From JBFWRK01 sp050248955 (GTDB lineage Bacteria > Actinomycetota > Acidimicrobiia > Acidimicrobiales > Ilumatobacteraceae), in the NCBI GenBank assembly GCA_050248955.1, contig JBFWRK010000014.1, positions 1 to 64,000 of the forward strand: a stretch of DNA of 64,000 nucleotides. Direction: 5' to 3'. A model generated the notes under the pieces. It was given only the letters and a program-made list of their open reading frames with translations. It did not search any database and was not told the DNA's origin. Positions 32,586-41,241 of the stretch are shown one piece after another. Position 1 is the first letter of the stretch, and every line of letters starts with the position of its first letter. Position numbers and translations under genes: made by a program.

Positions 32586-35240
32586 ATGTCGGTTCCGTTC
32601 TCCGGTGAGCTGTTCACCTTCCAGGAGCCCGATGGCTCACAGATCCGGTTGCTCGGGTGGGGCAACCAGTTCGAAGCGGTCTTCGAGACGCTCGACGGGT
32701 ACACCGTCGCGACCGACCCGGAGACGGGGTTCCACCACTACGCACAGCTGTCCGACGACGGGACCACGCTGCTCCCGATCGGACCGCGTGTCGGCACGGT
32801 GCAACCGGCGACGCTCGGCCTCCCGCAGCACCTGCGCACGCGCGGGCCTGCGGCGAAGGAGCGCGCCGCGGCGGCCCACGACGCACTCGGCCTCGAGCGA
32901 CGCTGGGAGCAACGCCGGCGCGAGCGGCGGACAGCAGCGCGAGCCGCTGCCGAAGGCCTCGCCGCGCCCCCCCAGCCGACCGCCGTCGGCGACGTCACGG
33001 GACTCTGCCTGCTCATCCAGTTCCCCGACGTCCCGGGCACGATCACCCAGCAGCAGGTCGACGACTTCTGCAACCAGCCCGGCTACTCGGCGTTCGGCAA
33101 CAACGGTTCGGTGCGCGACTACTTCCTCGAGATCTCGGACGGCAAGCTCCGGTACGGCAACGTCGTGACGGCCTACTACACCGCCCAGCACAACCGGTCG
33201 TACTACACGGACCCGGCGATTCCCTTCGGCAGCCGCGCTCGTCAGTTGATCACCGAGGGTCTGACCGACCTCCGCAACCAGAACTTCGACTTCTCCCAGC
33301 TCAGCGCGGACGGTGCGGGTTTCATCTACGCCCTCAACGTGTTCTATGCCGGCGAGCGCGTCAACGCGTGGTCGCAAGGTCTCTGGCCGCACCAGTGGGT
33401 GCTCTCCCCGGACTTCGTGGCTTCGCCGACGCGGAAGCTCCGCGATTACCAGATCACGAACATGGGCGGGCAGCTGACGCTGCGCACTTTCTGCCACGAG
33501 AACGGGCACATGGTGTGCGACTTCCCGGATCTGTACGACTACGGCAGCGAGTCCAATGGCGTCGGTCACTACTGCCTCATGTGCTACGGCGGCTCCGACA
33601 CGAACCCGGTCCACGTCAGCGCGTACCTGAAGCACGAGGCCGGATGGACGTCGAAGCTGACGCCGCTGACGGCCGGGGCTTCGTTCCCGGTGAGCGCCGG
33701 GAGCAACGACTTCCTGCTGCACGCGAGGGACGCGAGCGAGTACTTCATCCTCGAGAACCGCCGGCAATCCGGTCGCGACGCGGCACTGCCCGATGCCGGC
33801 CTGCTGATCTGGCACGTCGACGAGAACGGCAGCAACAGCAACGAGCAGATGACACCCGGGATGCACTACGAGCTGTCACTGGAGCAGGCCGACAACCGCT
33901 TCGATCTGGAGCACCGGGCCAACACCGGCGACGTCGGCGATCTCCACGGCGACCCGGCGAGTCAGGCGTTCGGCGATGCCACGACACCTAACAGCAAGTG
34001 GTGGGATGGCACGGCCTCGGGTCTCGAGATCGTCGCGATCTCGGCGCCGGGAGCCGTCGTCAACGTGACGACGAAGGGCGCCGGGCCGACCCTGGTGGTC
34101 AACAACTTCGGCTATGTCGCGGGAGGATGGCGCGTCGGTCAGCACCCCCGCTTCGCGGCGGACACGACCGGCGACGGTCGGGCCGACATCGTCGGGTGCG
34201 GCAACGCCGGCGTCTACGTCTCACGGGCGCAGGCCGACGGCTCGTACGGACCGGTGCAACTCGTCGTGCCCAACTTCGGCTTCGTTGCCGGTGGATGGCG
34301 CGTCGAGGAGCATCCGCGGTTCCTCGCCGACACGACAGCGGACGGTCGAGCGGACATCGTCGGCTTCGGCAATGCCGGCGTCTACGTCTCACGCGCGCAG
34401 CCCGACGGCTCCTACGGACCGGTGCAACTCGTCGTACCCAACTTCGGCTTCGTCGCCGGCGGATGGCGCGTCGAACAGCACCCGCGATTCCTTGCCGACA
34501 CGACAGCGGACGGTCGGGCGGACATCGTCGGCTTCGGCGACGATGGCGTCTACGTCTCACGCGCGCAGCCCGACGGCTCTTACGGACCGGTGCAACTCGT
34601 CGTGCCCAACTTCGGCTTCGTCGCCGGCGGATGGCGCGTCGAACAGCACCCGCGGTTCCTCGCCGACACGACCGGCGACGGGCGAGCAGACATCGTCGGC
34701 TTCGGCAACGCCGGCGTCTACATCTCGCGGGCGCAGCCCGACGGCTCGTACGGACCGGTGCAACTCGTCGTGCCCAACTTCGGCTTCGTCGCCGGCGGAT
34801 GGCGCGTCGAACAGCACCCGCGGTTCCTCGCCGACACGACCGGCGACGGGCGAGCAGACATCGTCGGCTTCGGCAACGCCGGCGTCTACGTCTCCCGGGC
34901 GCAGCCCGACGGCTCCTACGGACCGGTGCAACTCGTCGTCAACAACTTCGGTTACGACGCCGGAGGATGGCGGGTGCCGCAACACCCGCGGTTCATGGCC
35001 GACACGACCGGCGACGGGCGGGCAGACGTCGTCGGCTTCGGCAACGCCGGCGTCTACGTGTCCCGTTCGAACGGCGACGGTACGTTCGGGCCTGTCGAAC
35101 TGCTGGTGTCCAACTTCGGCTACGACGCCGGCGGATGGCGCGTCCCCCAGCACCCGCGCCTGCTGGCAGACACGACTGGCAGCGGCCGCCAGGACATCAT
35201 CGGCTTCGGCAACGCCGGCGTCTTGTTGCACCGCTGGTGA
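32586..35240 (+). CDS. M6-family metalloprotease with seven tandem FG-GAP-like repeats
   Basis: The 884-residue protein starts directly with the M6 pro-region (FTFQEPDGSQIRLLGWGNQF; ETLDGYTVATDPETG). It has the peptidase core with zinc motif HENGH (His304, Glu305, His308), FPDLYDYG and a conserved CYGG. From residue 504 to the end there are seven repeats of about 56 residues (NFGFVAGGWRV; DTTGDGRADIVGFG), calcium-binding FG-GAP/VCBS type, predicted to form a beta-propeller. Relatives are secreted immune-inhibitor-A-like proteases, yet no signal peptide precedes the pro-region. GGGAG lies 6 bp before the ATG, so the start seems right. Confidence 0.9.
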   Translation: MSVPFSGELFTFQEPDGSQIRLLGWGNQFEAVFETLDGYTVATDPETGFHHYAQLSDDGTTLLPIGPRVGTVQPATLGLPQHLRTRGPAAKERAAAAHDALGLERRWEQRRRERRTAARAAAEGLAAPPQPTAVGDVTGLCLLIQFPDVPGTITQQQVDDFCNQPGYSAFGNNGSVRDYFLEISDGKLRYGNVVTAYYTAQHNRSYYTDPAIPFGSRARQLITEGLTDLRNQNFDFSQLSADGAGFIYALNVFYAGERVNAWSQGLWPHQWVLSPDFVASPTRKLRDYQITNMGGQLTLRTFCHENGHMVCDFPDLYDYGSESNGVGHYCLMCYGGSDTNPVHVSAYLKHEAGWTSKLTPLTAGASFPVSAGSNDFLLHARDASEYFILENRRQSGRDAALPDAGLLIWHVDENGSNSNEQMTPGMHYELSLEQADNRFDLEHRANTGDVGDLHGDPASQAFGDATTPNSKWWDGTASGLEIVAISAPGAVVNVTTKGAGPTLVVNNFGYVAGGWRVGQHPRFAADTTGDGRADIVGCGNAGVYVSRAQADGSYGPVQLVVPNFGFVAGGWRVEEHPRFLADTTADGRADIVGFGNAGVYVSRAQPDGSYGPVQLVVPNFGFVAGGWRVEQHPRFLADTTADGRADIVGFGDDGVYVSRAQPDGSYGPVQLVVPNFGFVAGGWRVEQHPRFLADTTGDGRADIVGFGNAGVYISRAQPDGSYGPVQLVVPNFGFVAGGWRVEQHPRFLADTTGDGRADIVGFGNAGVYVSRAQPDGSYGPVQLVVNNFGYDAGGWRVPQHPRFMADTTGDGRADVVGFGNAGVYVSRSNGDGTFGPVELLVSNFGYDAGGWRVPQHPRLLADTTGSGRQDIIGFGNAGVLLHRW
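34095..35240 (+). repeat. seven 168-bp tandem repeats in the protease gene
   Basis: Units start at 34095, 34263, 34431, 34599, 34767, 34935 and 35103; the last is shorter. Units 3 to 5 are almost identical at DNA level, whereas the first and last two have diverged. This suggests recent expansion or gene conversion in the middle. Confidence 0.9.
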
Positions 35241-35294
35241 CGACGTGGGGCGCCGCCAGCAGGAAGCGATCGTCGAGCCTCGGCACTCAGGCCT

Positions 35295-35897
35295 TCATGC
35301 CACCGTCGACTCCGTCGACGTGGACACATTCGTCTGCCTTTCGCGATGACGCTCCAGCATGCTCGACAACAGGCCGACAACAGGAGCAAGCAGGAGCACC
35401 CGAAAGGTCGTCACCAAGACCCCGTGCGCGAAGCCGTGGAACGAAGCGGGAGTGCTCAACTCGAAGCTGCCGACGACATCGAGGACCGGGATCGAATCGG
35501 CGAGCACGAGACCGAAGTGTGCGAGTGAAACGAGCACGAGCGAACGCGAACCGAGATCGCCCTCCATCGCGATCCCGTCGTGCACTACGAGCATGGTGTT
35601 CAGCCCGACGAACACCGCACCGAGCACTGGCACCACGATCGCGAGCTCTGCCAACTGACCGGCAACGGTGCGCCGCGACCCCAGTGGGAGGCGCCAGAAC
35701 GCCCACCTCCGCCAGAATCGTGTGAACACCATGTATCCCGCTGCACAGATGACGATCAATCCAACCGACACCCAACCCATTGCCACCCAGGCCGGATCAT
35801 CGTGCGGAGTGACCGACATGTGCAGCAGGCCCAAGAAGCCGGCTACCCAGATCAGTGCTCCGTACCATGCGTCAGCGATCTCGTCGTCATTGTCCAC
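35295..35897 (-). CDS. membrane protein of unknown function
   Basis: The product of about 200 residues has five hydrophobic segments (GALIWVAGFLGLLHM; VAMGWVSVGLIVICAAGYMVF; LAELAIVVPVLGAVFVGLNTML; SLVLVSLAHFGLVLADSIPVL; VLVTTFRVLLLAPVVGLL) and a charged tail. No family is recognised. GTG 35897 is preferred because GAGAGG stands 8 bp before it; GTG 35918 would add seven residues with no ribosome site. It is convergent with the protease gene, 54 bp apart. Confidence 0.55.
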   Translation of the reverse strand: MDNDDEIADAWYGALIWVAGFLGLLHMSVTPHDDPAWVAMGWVSVGLIVICAAGYMVFTRFWRRWAFWRLPLGSRRTVAGQLAELAIVVPVLGAVFVGLNTMLVVHDGIAMEGDLGSRSLVLVSLAHFGLVLADSIPVLDVVGSFELSTPASFHGFAHGVLVTTFRVLLLAPVVGLLSSMLERHRERQTNVSTSTESTVA

Positions 35898-35985
35898 AAT
35901 CGAGCCCTCTCGGTTCACGTCGCACGTACTTGACCACGATCACGACTGTCTGGTGCTCCAGCCCCGCTGATGGGCAGTCCGCTGG

Positions 35986-36822
35986 TCACGGTTCGCGATC
36001 GAAGACCTCGGCGAGACCGCTGAGGAGCCACCGGTGGCCGGCGTCCACCGGACACGGGAGCGGAACCCGGAAGCTGAGTGCCTCGAGCAGTTCGACGGCC
36101 GGGCCGGTGAGGCGCAGTGCGCCGTCGGGGGCGTCGCCGGCACGGACGACCACCGACTCGCCGACTTCCACGACGAAGCGGGCGTCCGGATCCGTGGCGT
36201 CGACCTCGATCGCGCCCTGCCGTGTGGAACCGCCTGCCACTGCGAACGCCGGGCTGAGCGCAGCGCCGTAGCCGAGGCAGCCGGTGATCTCGTCGGGTTC
36301 CTCGACCGGCGCGATCCCGAGCGGCAGCACGATGTCGCGCTCGTGGACCCACGAGTCCCACAACGCGTGCAGCGCGACGGCGCGGAGCGGGACATGGCCG
36401 GGCGGGGCCTCGCCGAGCGTCGACCAGCCGTCGTCGTCGAGCCCGGCGATGGCATCCGCGAAGGACTCGTTCGTCTCGACGAAGCGGTCGAGCACGTCGG
36501 CAGGCCGCTGCGATCGGGCAGCCTCGACGAGCGCGACGGGCGAGGCCACGGGATCGAACGTGGCGAGGAACCGGGTTGGCTCGCCCCCGAGCGCGGCGCC
36601 GATCGAGAACGCCCAGAACTGATTGGTGCTGACGAGGTGGGTGATCACGTCCTGCACCGACCACCCTTCGCACCGGCTCGCCGCCGCCCACTGGTCATCG
36701 TCGAGCCCACGGAGGAGCGCCGCGAGCCGCCGTCGTTGCCGCAGCAACGGCACCGCTGGATCACCAAACGGCACGTCGAGCCGGAAGAACGATGGCACCC
36801 CGTACCGCGGCGTCAACAGCAT
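35986..36822 (-). CDS. maleylpyruvate-isomerase-like (MDMPI-domain) protein
   Basis: The 278-residue protein has the N-terminal DinB-like metal-binding helix bundle of mycothiol-dependent maleylpyruvate isomerase homologues (CEGWSVQDVITHLVSTNQF, with the conserved W..DV..HL; later LHALWDSWVHERDI with the H..D..HE-type ligands). A C-terminal MDMPI_C/SCP-like domain follows. The family serves diverse thiol-dependent reactions and the substrate is unknown. It is divergent from the methyltransferase gene, with 56 bp between starts. Confidence 0.8.
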   Translation of the reverse strand: MLLTPRYGVPSFFRLDVPFGDPAVPLLRQRRRLAALLRGLDDDQWAAASRCEGWSVQDVITHLVSTNQFWAFSIGAALGGEPTRFLATFDPVASPVALVEAARSQRPADVLDRFVETNESFADAIAGLDDDGWSTLGEAPPGHVPLRAVALHALWDSWVHERDIVLPLGIAPVEEPDEITGCLGYGAALSPAFAVAGGSTRQGAIEVDATDPDARFVVEVGESVVVRAGDAPDGALRLTGPAVELLEALSFRVPLPCPVDAGHRWLLSGLAEVFDREP

Positions 36823-36878
36823 CCGTCGGAGGGTAATCGGCGGCGCTGCGGCCTCCGGAGACCGCGTAGAGTCCGCCC

Positions 36879-37637
36879 ATGAGCTTCGCGGTTGAGGCGG
36901 AGGCGTACGACCGATTCATGGGCAGGTACTCAGGGCGGCTCGCTCCGCTCTTCGCTGACCTCGCGGTCGTCGCCGCAGGACAGCGAGTGCTCGACGTCGG
37001 CTGCGGTCCAGGCGCACTGACCACCGAGCTGGTCAGGCGACTCGGATCGGAGGCCGTCGCCGCGGTCGATCCTTCGGAGCGCTTCGTCAACGCCGCTCAG
37101 GAGCGCCACCCCGCGGTCCATGTGAGGCGCGCAGCCGCGGAGCACCTCCCGTTCGAGGATCGAAGGTTCGACGCCACCCTGGCGCAGCTCGTCGTCCACT
37201 TCATGGCGGATCCAGTCGCCGGGCTGCGCGAGATGGCCCGCGTGACACGGAGGGATGGCGTCGTGGCCGCGTGCGTCTGGGACCACAGCGGCGGCACGGG
37301 ACCACTCAGCCTGTTCTGGGAGGCGGCGCGGGAGCTCGAGCCCGATCTCGAAGACGAGGCAGCGCTGGCAGGAGCCCGCGAGGGCCATCTCGCGGAACTG
37401 CTTCGCGACGCCGGACTGCGTGAGATCGAGCAGAGCGCGCTCTCGATCAGCGTCGAGCATCCGAGCTTCGAGGACTGGTGGGAGCCGTTCACGCTCGGCG
37501 TTGGCCCCGCCGGCGCACACGTCGCCCGTCTCGATGTCACGCGACGGGTCGCGCTGCGCGAACGATGCCGCAGCATGCTGCCGGAACCACCGTTCGTCCT
37601 GTGCGCTACGGCCTGGGCGGCACGGGGCCTCGTCTAG
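36879..37637 (+). CDS. class I SAM-dependent methyltransferase
   Basis: The 252-residue protein has motif I VLDVGCGPGALT (about 37-48), motif II acid in AVDPSERFV, and the ubiE/methyltransf_11-like AEHLPFEDRRFDATLAQLVVHFM. It transfers methyl from SAM to an unknown acceptor. It sits alone between the MDMPI gene and a RelE remnant. Its C-terminus ends 1 bp before the remnant begins, so the original downstream context may have been lost. Confidence 0.85.
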   Translation: MSFAVEAEAYDRFMGRYSGRLAPLFADLAVVAAGQRVLDVGCGPGALTTELVRRLGSEAVAAVDPSERFVNAAQERHPAVHVRRAAAEHLPFEDRRFDATLAQLVVHFMADPVAGLREMARVTRRDGVVAACVWDHSGGTGPLSLFWEAARELEPDLEDEAALAGAREGHLAELLRDAGLREIEQSALSISVEHPSFEDWWEPFTLGVGPAGAHVARLDVTRRVALRERCRSMLPEPPFVLCATAWAARGLV

Positions 37638-37780
37638 ATCGTTCTCAGGAGCTGCTCGGCACCCCGCATGATCATCCGCGGCGCGGCGCCTATCGAGTCG
37701 TGTACGAGATCCTCGAGGACGAGCGAGCCGTGATCGTCCACCGCGTCGACCACCGGTCAGTCGTGCACCGGCCCCGCTGA
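37638..37780 (+). pseudogene. C-terminal relic of a RelE/ParE-type toxin
   Basis: One + frame ending in TGA at 37778-37780 reads RRGAYRVVYEILEDERAVIV followed by HRVDHRSVVHR. This closely follows the RelE C-terminus (RRG.YRV.Y.I....V.V..V.HR..VY). Only about 40-45 residues remain, there is no start codon or N-terminal half, and no antitoxin gene precedes it. It lies between the methyltransferase stop and the convergent histidine kinase. Confidence 0.65.
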
Positions 37781-37789
37781 CGCGCGTCC

Positions 37790-39184
37790 TCACCGCGAGA
37801 TCGGGAGACGTACGTGGGCGGTGGTCGCGCCTGGCATCGACTCGAAGCTGATGTCCCCGCGATGGCGCTCGACCACGATTCGGCGGGAGATGTCGAGTCC
37901 GAGTCCGGTGCCCCTGCCCACGTCCTTGGTGGTGAAGAACGGCTCGAAGACGCGTGCCTGCACCTCCGGGAGCATGCCATGGCCGCTGTCCGTGATGTCC
38001 ACGACGATGTCGTCACCATCGCGGTGCGTCGCCAACCGCAGTGTCCCCCGCCCCTCCATGGCATCGATCGCGTTGTCGACGAGGTTCGTCCAGACCTGGT
38101 TGAGCTCGGCCGAGTACCCCTCGACGAGCGGGACATCCGCACCGAAGGCACGCTCCACGTCGATTCCTGCGAGCTTCGGAGCAAGCATGACGAGCGTGGT
38201 CTCGATGCCTTCGTGGATGTCGAATCTCTGGAGCTCGGTCCGGTCCATCTGCGAGTACGACTTCACGGCCTCGACGAGACTCGAGATGCGGTTCGTCGTG
38301 TCGGTCAGTTCCGACAGCAGCGCAGTGGCGTTGATCGTGGTGGAGGCCCAACGCAGCGCCATGCCGAGCGGAGCGGAGCCGACGACGGACTCGACCTCCT
38401 CGAACCATGCCCGATCGGCGCCGACCGACGCGAATGGCGGCGCCATCTCCCACGCGTGATCCACGCCGCGCGTCTCCAGCCACGTCCCGATGGCCTCCTC
38501 CCGGTCCATCGTCGCGATCGCGCCATCGTCGACGACCGATCGGTCTGCCAGCTCCCGACGGAGCCGGTCCAGCGCCACGAACTGGGCCGCGGTGACCGAT
38601 TCCTCGGCCAGGTGCACGAGCGATGTCAACATCGCGTCGCAGGTGTCACGCAGCCCCTCGACTGCACGCAGTGACGCTGCCGCCGGATTGTTGATCTCGT
38701 GGGCCAGCCCCGCAGCCAGCGTGCCCAGCGCGACGAGGGACTCTCGTTGTCGGGCGTTCGCCTCGATGGCACGGACCGTCTGGTAGACGCCGGAGATCAT
38801 GTGCTTGCCGAAGGGGAACCAGTCGCCGACGAGGCGACCGAGAGCGGCGGACGGCACGTTGAACGTCCGACCGTCGGTCACCGCCCGCCCCGTCGCACGG
38901 TAGCCGGCGCTGCTGCCGGCATCGCTCCACGCACGCAGCCCGCCGGCCCACTGACCGGGCGTGCTCATCGTGGCGAGCACAACGGTCTCGTTCGAACCGC
39001 CTCGCACCAGCTTGATCTCACCTTCGAGGAGGATCAACAGGTGGTCGGCCGGCTCACCCTCGCGAAAGAGCTCGTCACCGCGTGCGAAGAACACCTCCTC
39101 CCCCGCAGCCAACAAGTCGCCGAGCTGCTCCTCGCTCAGACCGCTGGTGAGGAACGTGGCACGTAGGTCGTCGGCGAGCATCAC
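37790..39184 (-). CDS. histidine kinase with N-terminal cyclic-nucleotide-binding domain
   Basis: The 464-residue soluble kinase has a CRP-like effector domain (about 10-130; LFREGEPADHLLILLEGEIKL), a phospho-acceptor block LAAGLAHEINNPAAA with His162, and a HATPase domain (N box NLVDNAIDA, G1 DSGHGM, F FEPFFTTK, G2 GTGLGL). No membrane segment is present, so it senses a cytoplasmic signal. The ATG at 39184 overlaps the stop of the response-regulator flavoprotein, so the two form a two-component pair. The cNMP pocket lacks a clear match to the canonical phosphate-binding Arg motif, so the ligand may not be a cyclic nucleotide. Confidence 0.88.
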   Translation of the reverse strand: MMLADDLRATFLTSGLSEEQLGDLLAAGEEVFFARGDELFREGEPADHLLILLEGEIKLVRGGSNETVVLATMSTPGQWAGGLRAWSDAGSSAGYRATGRAVTDGRTFNVPSAALGRLVGDWFPFGKHMISGVYQTVRAIEANARQRESLVALGTLAAGLAHEINNPAAASLRAVEGLRDTCDAMLTSLVHLAEESVTAAQFVALDRLRRELADRSVVDDGAIATMDREEAIGTWLETRGVDHAWEMAPPFASVGADRAWFEEVESVVGSAPLGMALRWASTTINATALLSELTDTTNRISSLVEAVKSYSQMDRTELQRFDIHEGIETTLVMLAPKLAGIDVERAFGADVPLVEGYSAELNQVWTNLVDNAIDAMEGRGTLRLATHRDGDDIVVDITDSGHGMLPEVQARVFEPFFTTKDVGRGTGLGLDISRRIVVERHRGDISFESMPGATTAHVRLPISR

Positions 39185-40842
39185 ACGGTCTCCAGGTACA
39201 GGTGCACGAGGCTCACGGCGCTCGACCCCTCGCCGACCGCCGACGCCACCCGCTTCATCGAAGCCAGCCGGACATCACCGACGGCGAACACCCCGGGACG
39301 ACTGGTCTCGAGCAGGAACGGTGGGCGTGGGAGCGGCCACCGCGGCCCGTCGCCATCGAGGGCGGCCACGTCAGGGCCGGTGAGGATGAAGCCCCGGCTG
39401 TCTCGTGCGATCGAATCACCGAGCCAATCGGTACGGGGACGTGCGCCGATGAACGCGTACAGCCAGTTCGCGGCAACCTGCTCCTCGACCCCTGTCGTGT
39501 GGTCGACGAGCGTGAGGCCCTCCAGATGGTCGACGCCATGGCCGCGCACGATCTCGGTCTGCAACCGCACCTCGACGTTCTCGGCCGCGGACAGTCGTTC
39601 GACCAAGTACCGCGACATCGAGCGCTCGAGGGCGCTACCACGCACCAGCATCACGACACGCCGGGCGTGACGCGCAAGGTGAAGCGCTGCCTGGCCTGCC
39701 GAGTTCGCGGCACCGACGATGTAGACGTCGTCACCTGCGGTCGCCGGTGCATCGCTCGCCGACGCGCCGTAGAACACGCCGCGGCCGGTGAGCTCGGCCA
39801 GGCCCGGCGCCTCGAGCAAGTGGTAGGAGACACCCGTCGCCACGACAACGGCTCGCGCGTCGATCTCGGTGCCGTCGTCGAAGCGCACCCCGTGGATGCA
39901 GCCACGCTGCTCGAGCGCGGCGACGCCACGCGCGAGGACCATCTCCGCGCCGAGCCGGCGAGCCTGCGTCACCGCCCGATGCGACAGATCCGCGCCGCTC
40001 AAGCCGTTGGGGAAGCCGAGGTAGTTCTCGATCCGAGCGCTCTGACCCGCCTGTCCACCCGGTGCATCGCGTTCGATGACGGCCGTTCGCAGTCCTTCGG
40101 ACGCGCCATAGACCGCCGCAGCCAGACCTGCCGGACCGGCACCGATGACGACGAGGTCGTACAGGGTCGACTCGGCACTGGTGTGCAGCCCGAGCGCGTC
40201 CGCAAGCTCGCGAGCTCCAGCTCCGCGTAGAACCGCGCCGTCGGGGAGCAGCACGAGCGGCATTGCATCGTCTGCGCTCGCGAACAGCGAGTGCAGCCGT
40301 CGCGCCTCCTCGTCACGCTCGAGCTCGAGCCACTGGTACTGAACGTGGTTGCGGGCCAGGAACATCCTCGTGTCGTAGCTGCGTTCCGACCAGCGGTTGC
40401 CCACCACCCGCACGCCGTCGAAGCGGTGGCTGTTCGCCCGCTCCCAGTCGCTGAGCAGATCGTCGATGATCGGGAACAGGCGTTCTTCGGGTGGCGCCCA
40501 CGGCTTCATCAGGTAGTGGTCGAGCCCGATGTCGTTGATCGCCTTGATCGCCACGTCGGTATCCGCGTACGCGGTGAGGAGGACGAGCTTGGCCCCTGGC
40601 GCCAGGCCCTTCGAGCGTCCGAGCAGCTCGATGCCAGTCATCTCGGGCATCCGATGGTCCGACACGATGATCGCGACCGGCTGGTCGCGACGCGCGAACT
40701 CCTCCAACGCGCTCATCGCCTCCGCGCCCGAGGTCGCTCGGACGAGCCGGTAGTCATCTCCGTACCGGGAGCGCAGATCTCGGGTGATCGCCTGCGAGAC
40801 GGCGGGATCGTCGTCCACCGTGAGAATGATCGTTCTGGCCAC
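39181..40842 (-). CDS. response regulator fused to thioredoxin-reductase-like flavoprotein
   Basis: The 553-residue protein has a receiver domain (1-125; phospho-acceptor Asp62 in IIVSDHRMPEMTG, Lys in LMKPW), a thioredoxin/glutaredoxin-like fold (about 145-222), and a TrxR-like FAD/NAD(P) module (about 228-553; VVIGAGPAGLAAA, second nucleotide site VGAANSAGQAAL, FAVGDVRL). The position where TrxR carries CxxC reads GVFYGASASDAP, without Cys, so it is unlikely to reduce thioredoxin. Output may be redox or NAD(P)H sensing, or a flavin reaction gated by phosphorylation. GTG 40842 is the only start that leaves the receiver complete. Confidence 0.88.
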   Translation of the reverse strand: MARTIILTVDDDPAVSQAITRDLRSRYGDDYRLVRATSGAEAMSALEEFARRDQPVAIIVSDHRMPEMTGIELLGRSKGLAPGAKLVLLTAYADTDVAIKAINDIGLDHYLMKPWAPPEERLFPIIDDLLSDWERANSHRFDGVRVVGNRWSERSYDTRMFLARNHVQYQWLELERDEEARRLHSLFASADDAMPLVLLPDGAVLRGAGARELADALGLHTSAESTLYDLVVIGAGPAGLAAAVYGASEGLRTAVIERDAPGGQAGQSARIENYLGFPNGLSGADLSHRAVTQARRLGAEMVLARGVAALEQRGCIHGVRFDDGTEIDARAVVVATGVSYHLLEAPGLAELTGRGVFYGASASDAPATAGDDVYIVGAANSAGQAALHLARHARRVVMLVRGSALERSMSRYLVERLSAAENVEVRLQTEIVRGHGVDHLEGLTLVDHTTGVEEQVAANWLYAFIGARPRTDWLGDSIARDSRGFILTGPDVAALDGDGPRWPLPRPPFLLETSRPGVFAVGDVRLASMKRVASAVGEGSSAVSLVHLYLETV

Positions 40843-40924
40843 GCGCCCTCAGTTCACGCAAGACCTCCGCAGCAGGAGGACGTGGAACGCAGATTACGGC
40901 GCGTGCACAGGGCTCCCGATCGAC

Positions 40925-41170
40925 TCACCACGTGCACTGTGCTTTGACGCCGAACCGCTTGAGGACCACAGAAGCGGGGCACCCGCGGAGGGTCACGTAG
41001 AGCCACTGGTTGAGGCCGACGAAGGCGGTGAGAAGCAGGAACCAGGGGCTGAGGACGGCGGCGAGGAGGGCGCTGACGAGGGTCATGGTGCCGGCCATCG
41101 CGAACAGGATCCGCTCCAAGGGCCAGTGCGTCGTGTTCGTGCGGGTGCTGTCGGGGGTGATCGTGTTCAT
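40925..41170 (-). CDS. DUF2892 (YgaP-type) small membrane protein
   Basis: The 81-residue protein has two close hydrophobic segments (ILFAMAGTMTLVSALLAAVL; WFLLLTAFVGLNQWLYVT) and CPASVVLKRFGV, the DUF2892 pattern found in the YgaP tail and near rhodaneses and sulfide-handling genes. ATG 41170 is chosen because the conserved LERILFAMAG region follows; GGAG lies upstream of a C-run. It is 71 bp downstream of the MMPL gene and is probably in the same transcript under the CsoR/CstR-like site. Confidence 0.8.
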   Translation of the reverse strand: MNTITPDSTRTNTTHWPLERILFAMAGTMTLVSALLAAVLSPWFLLLTAFVGLNQWLYVTLRGCPASVVLKRFGVKAQCTW

Positions 41171-41241
41171 GGGGGGGGGCTCCGGGGGTAGTGGTCGGCC
41201 CGACACCGGTGGGTGCCGGGCCGGCCGGGGGGTGTGGTGGG

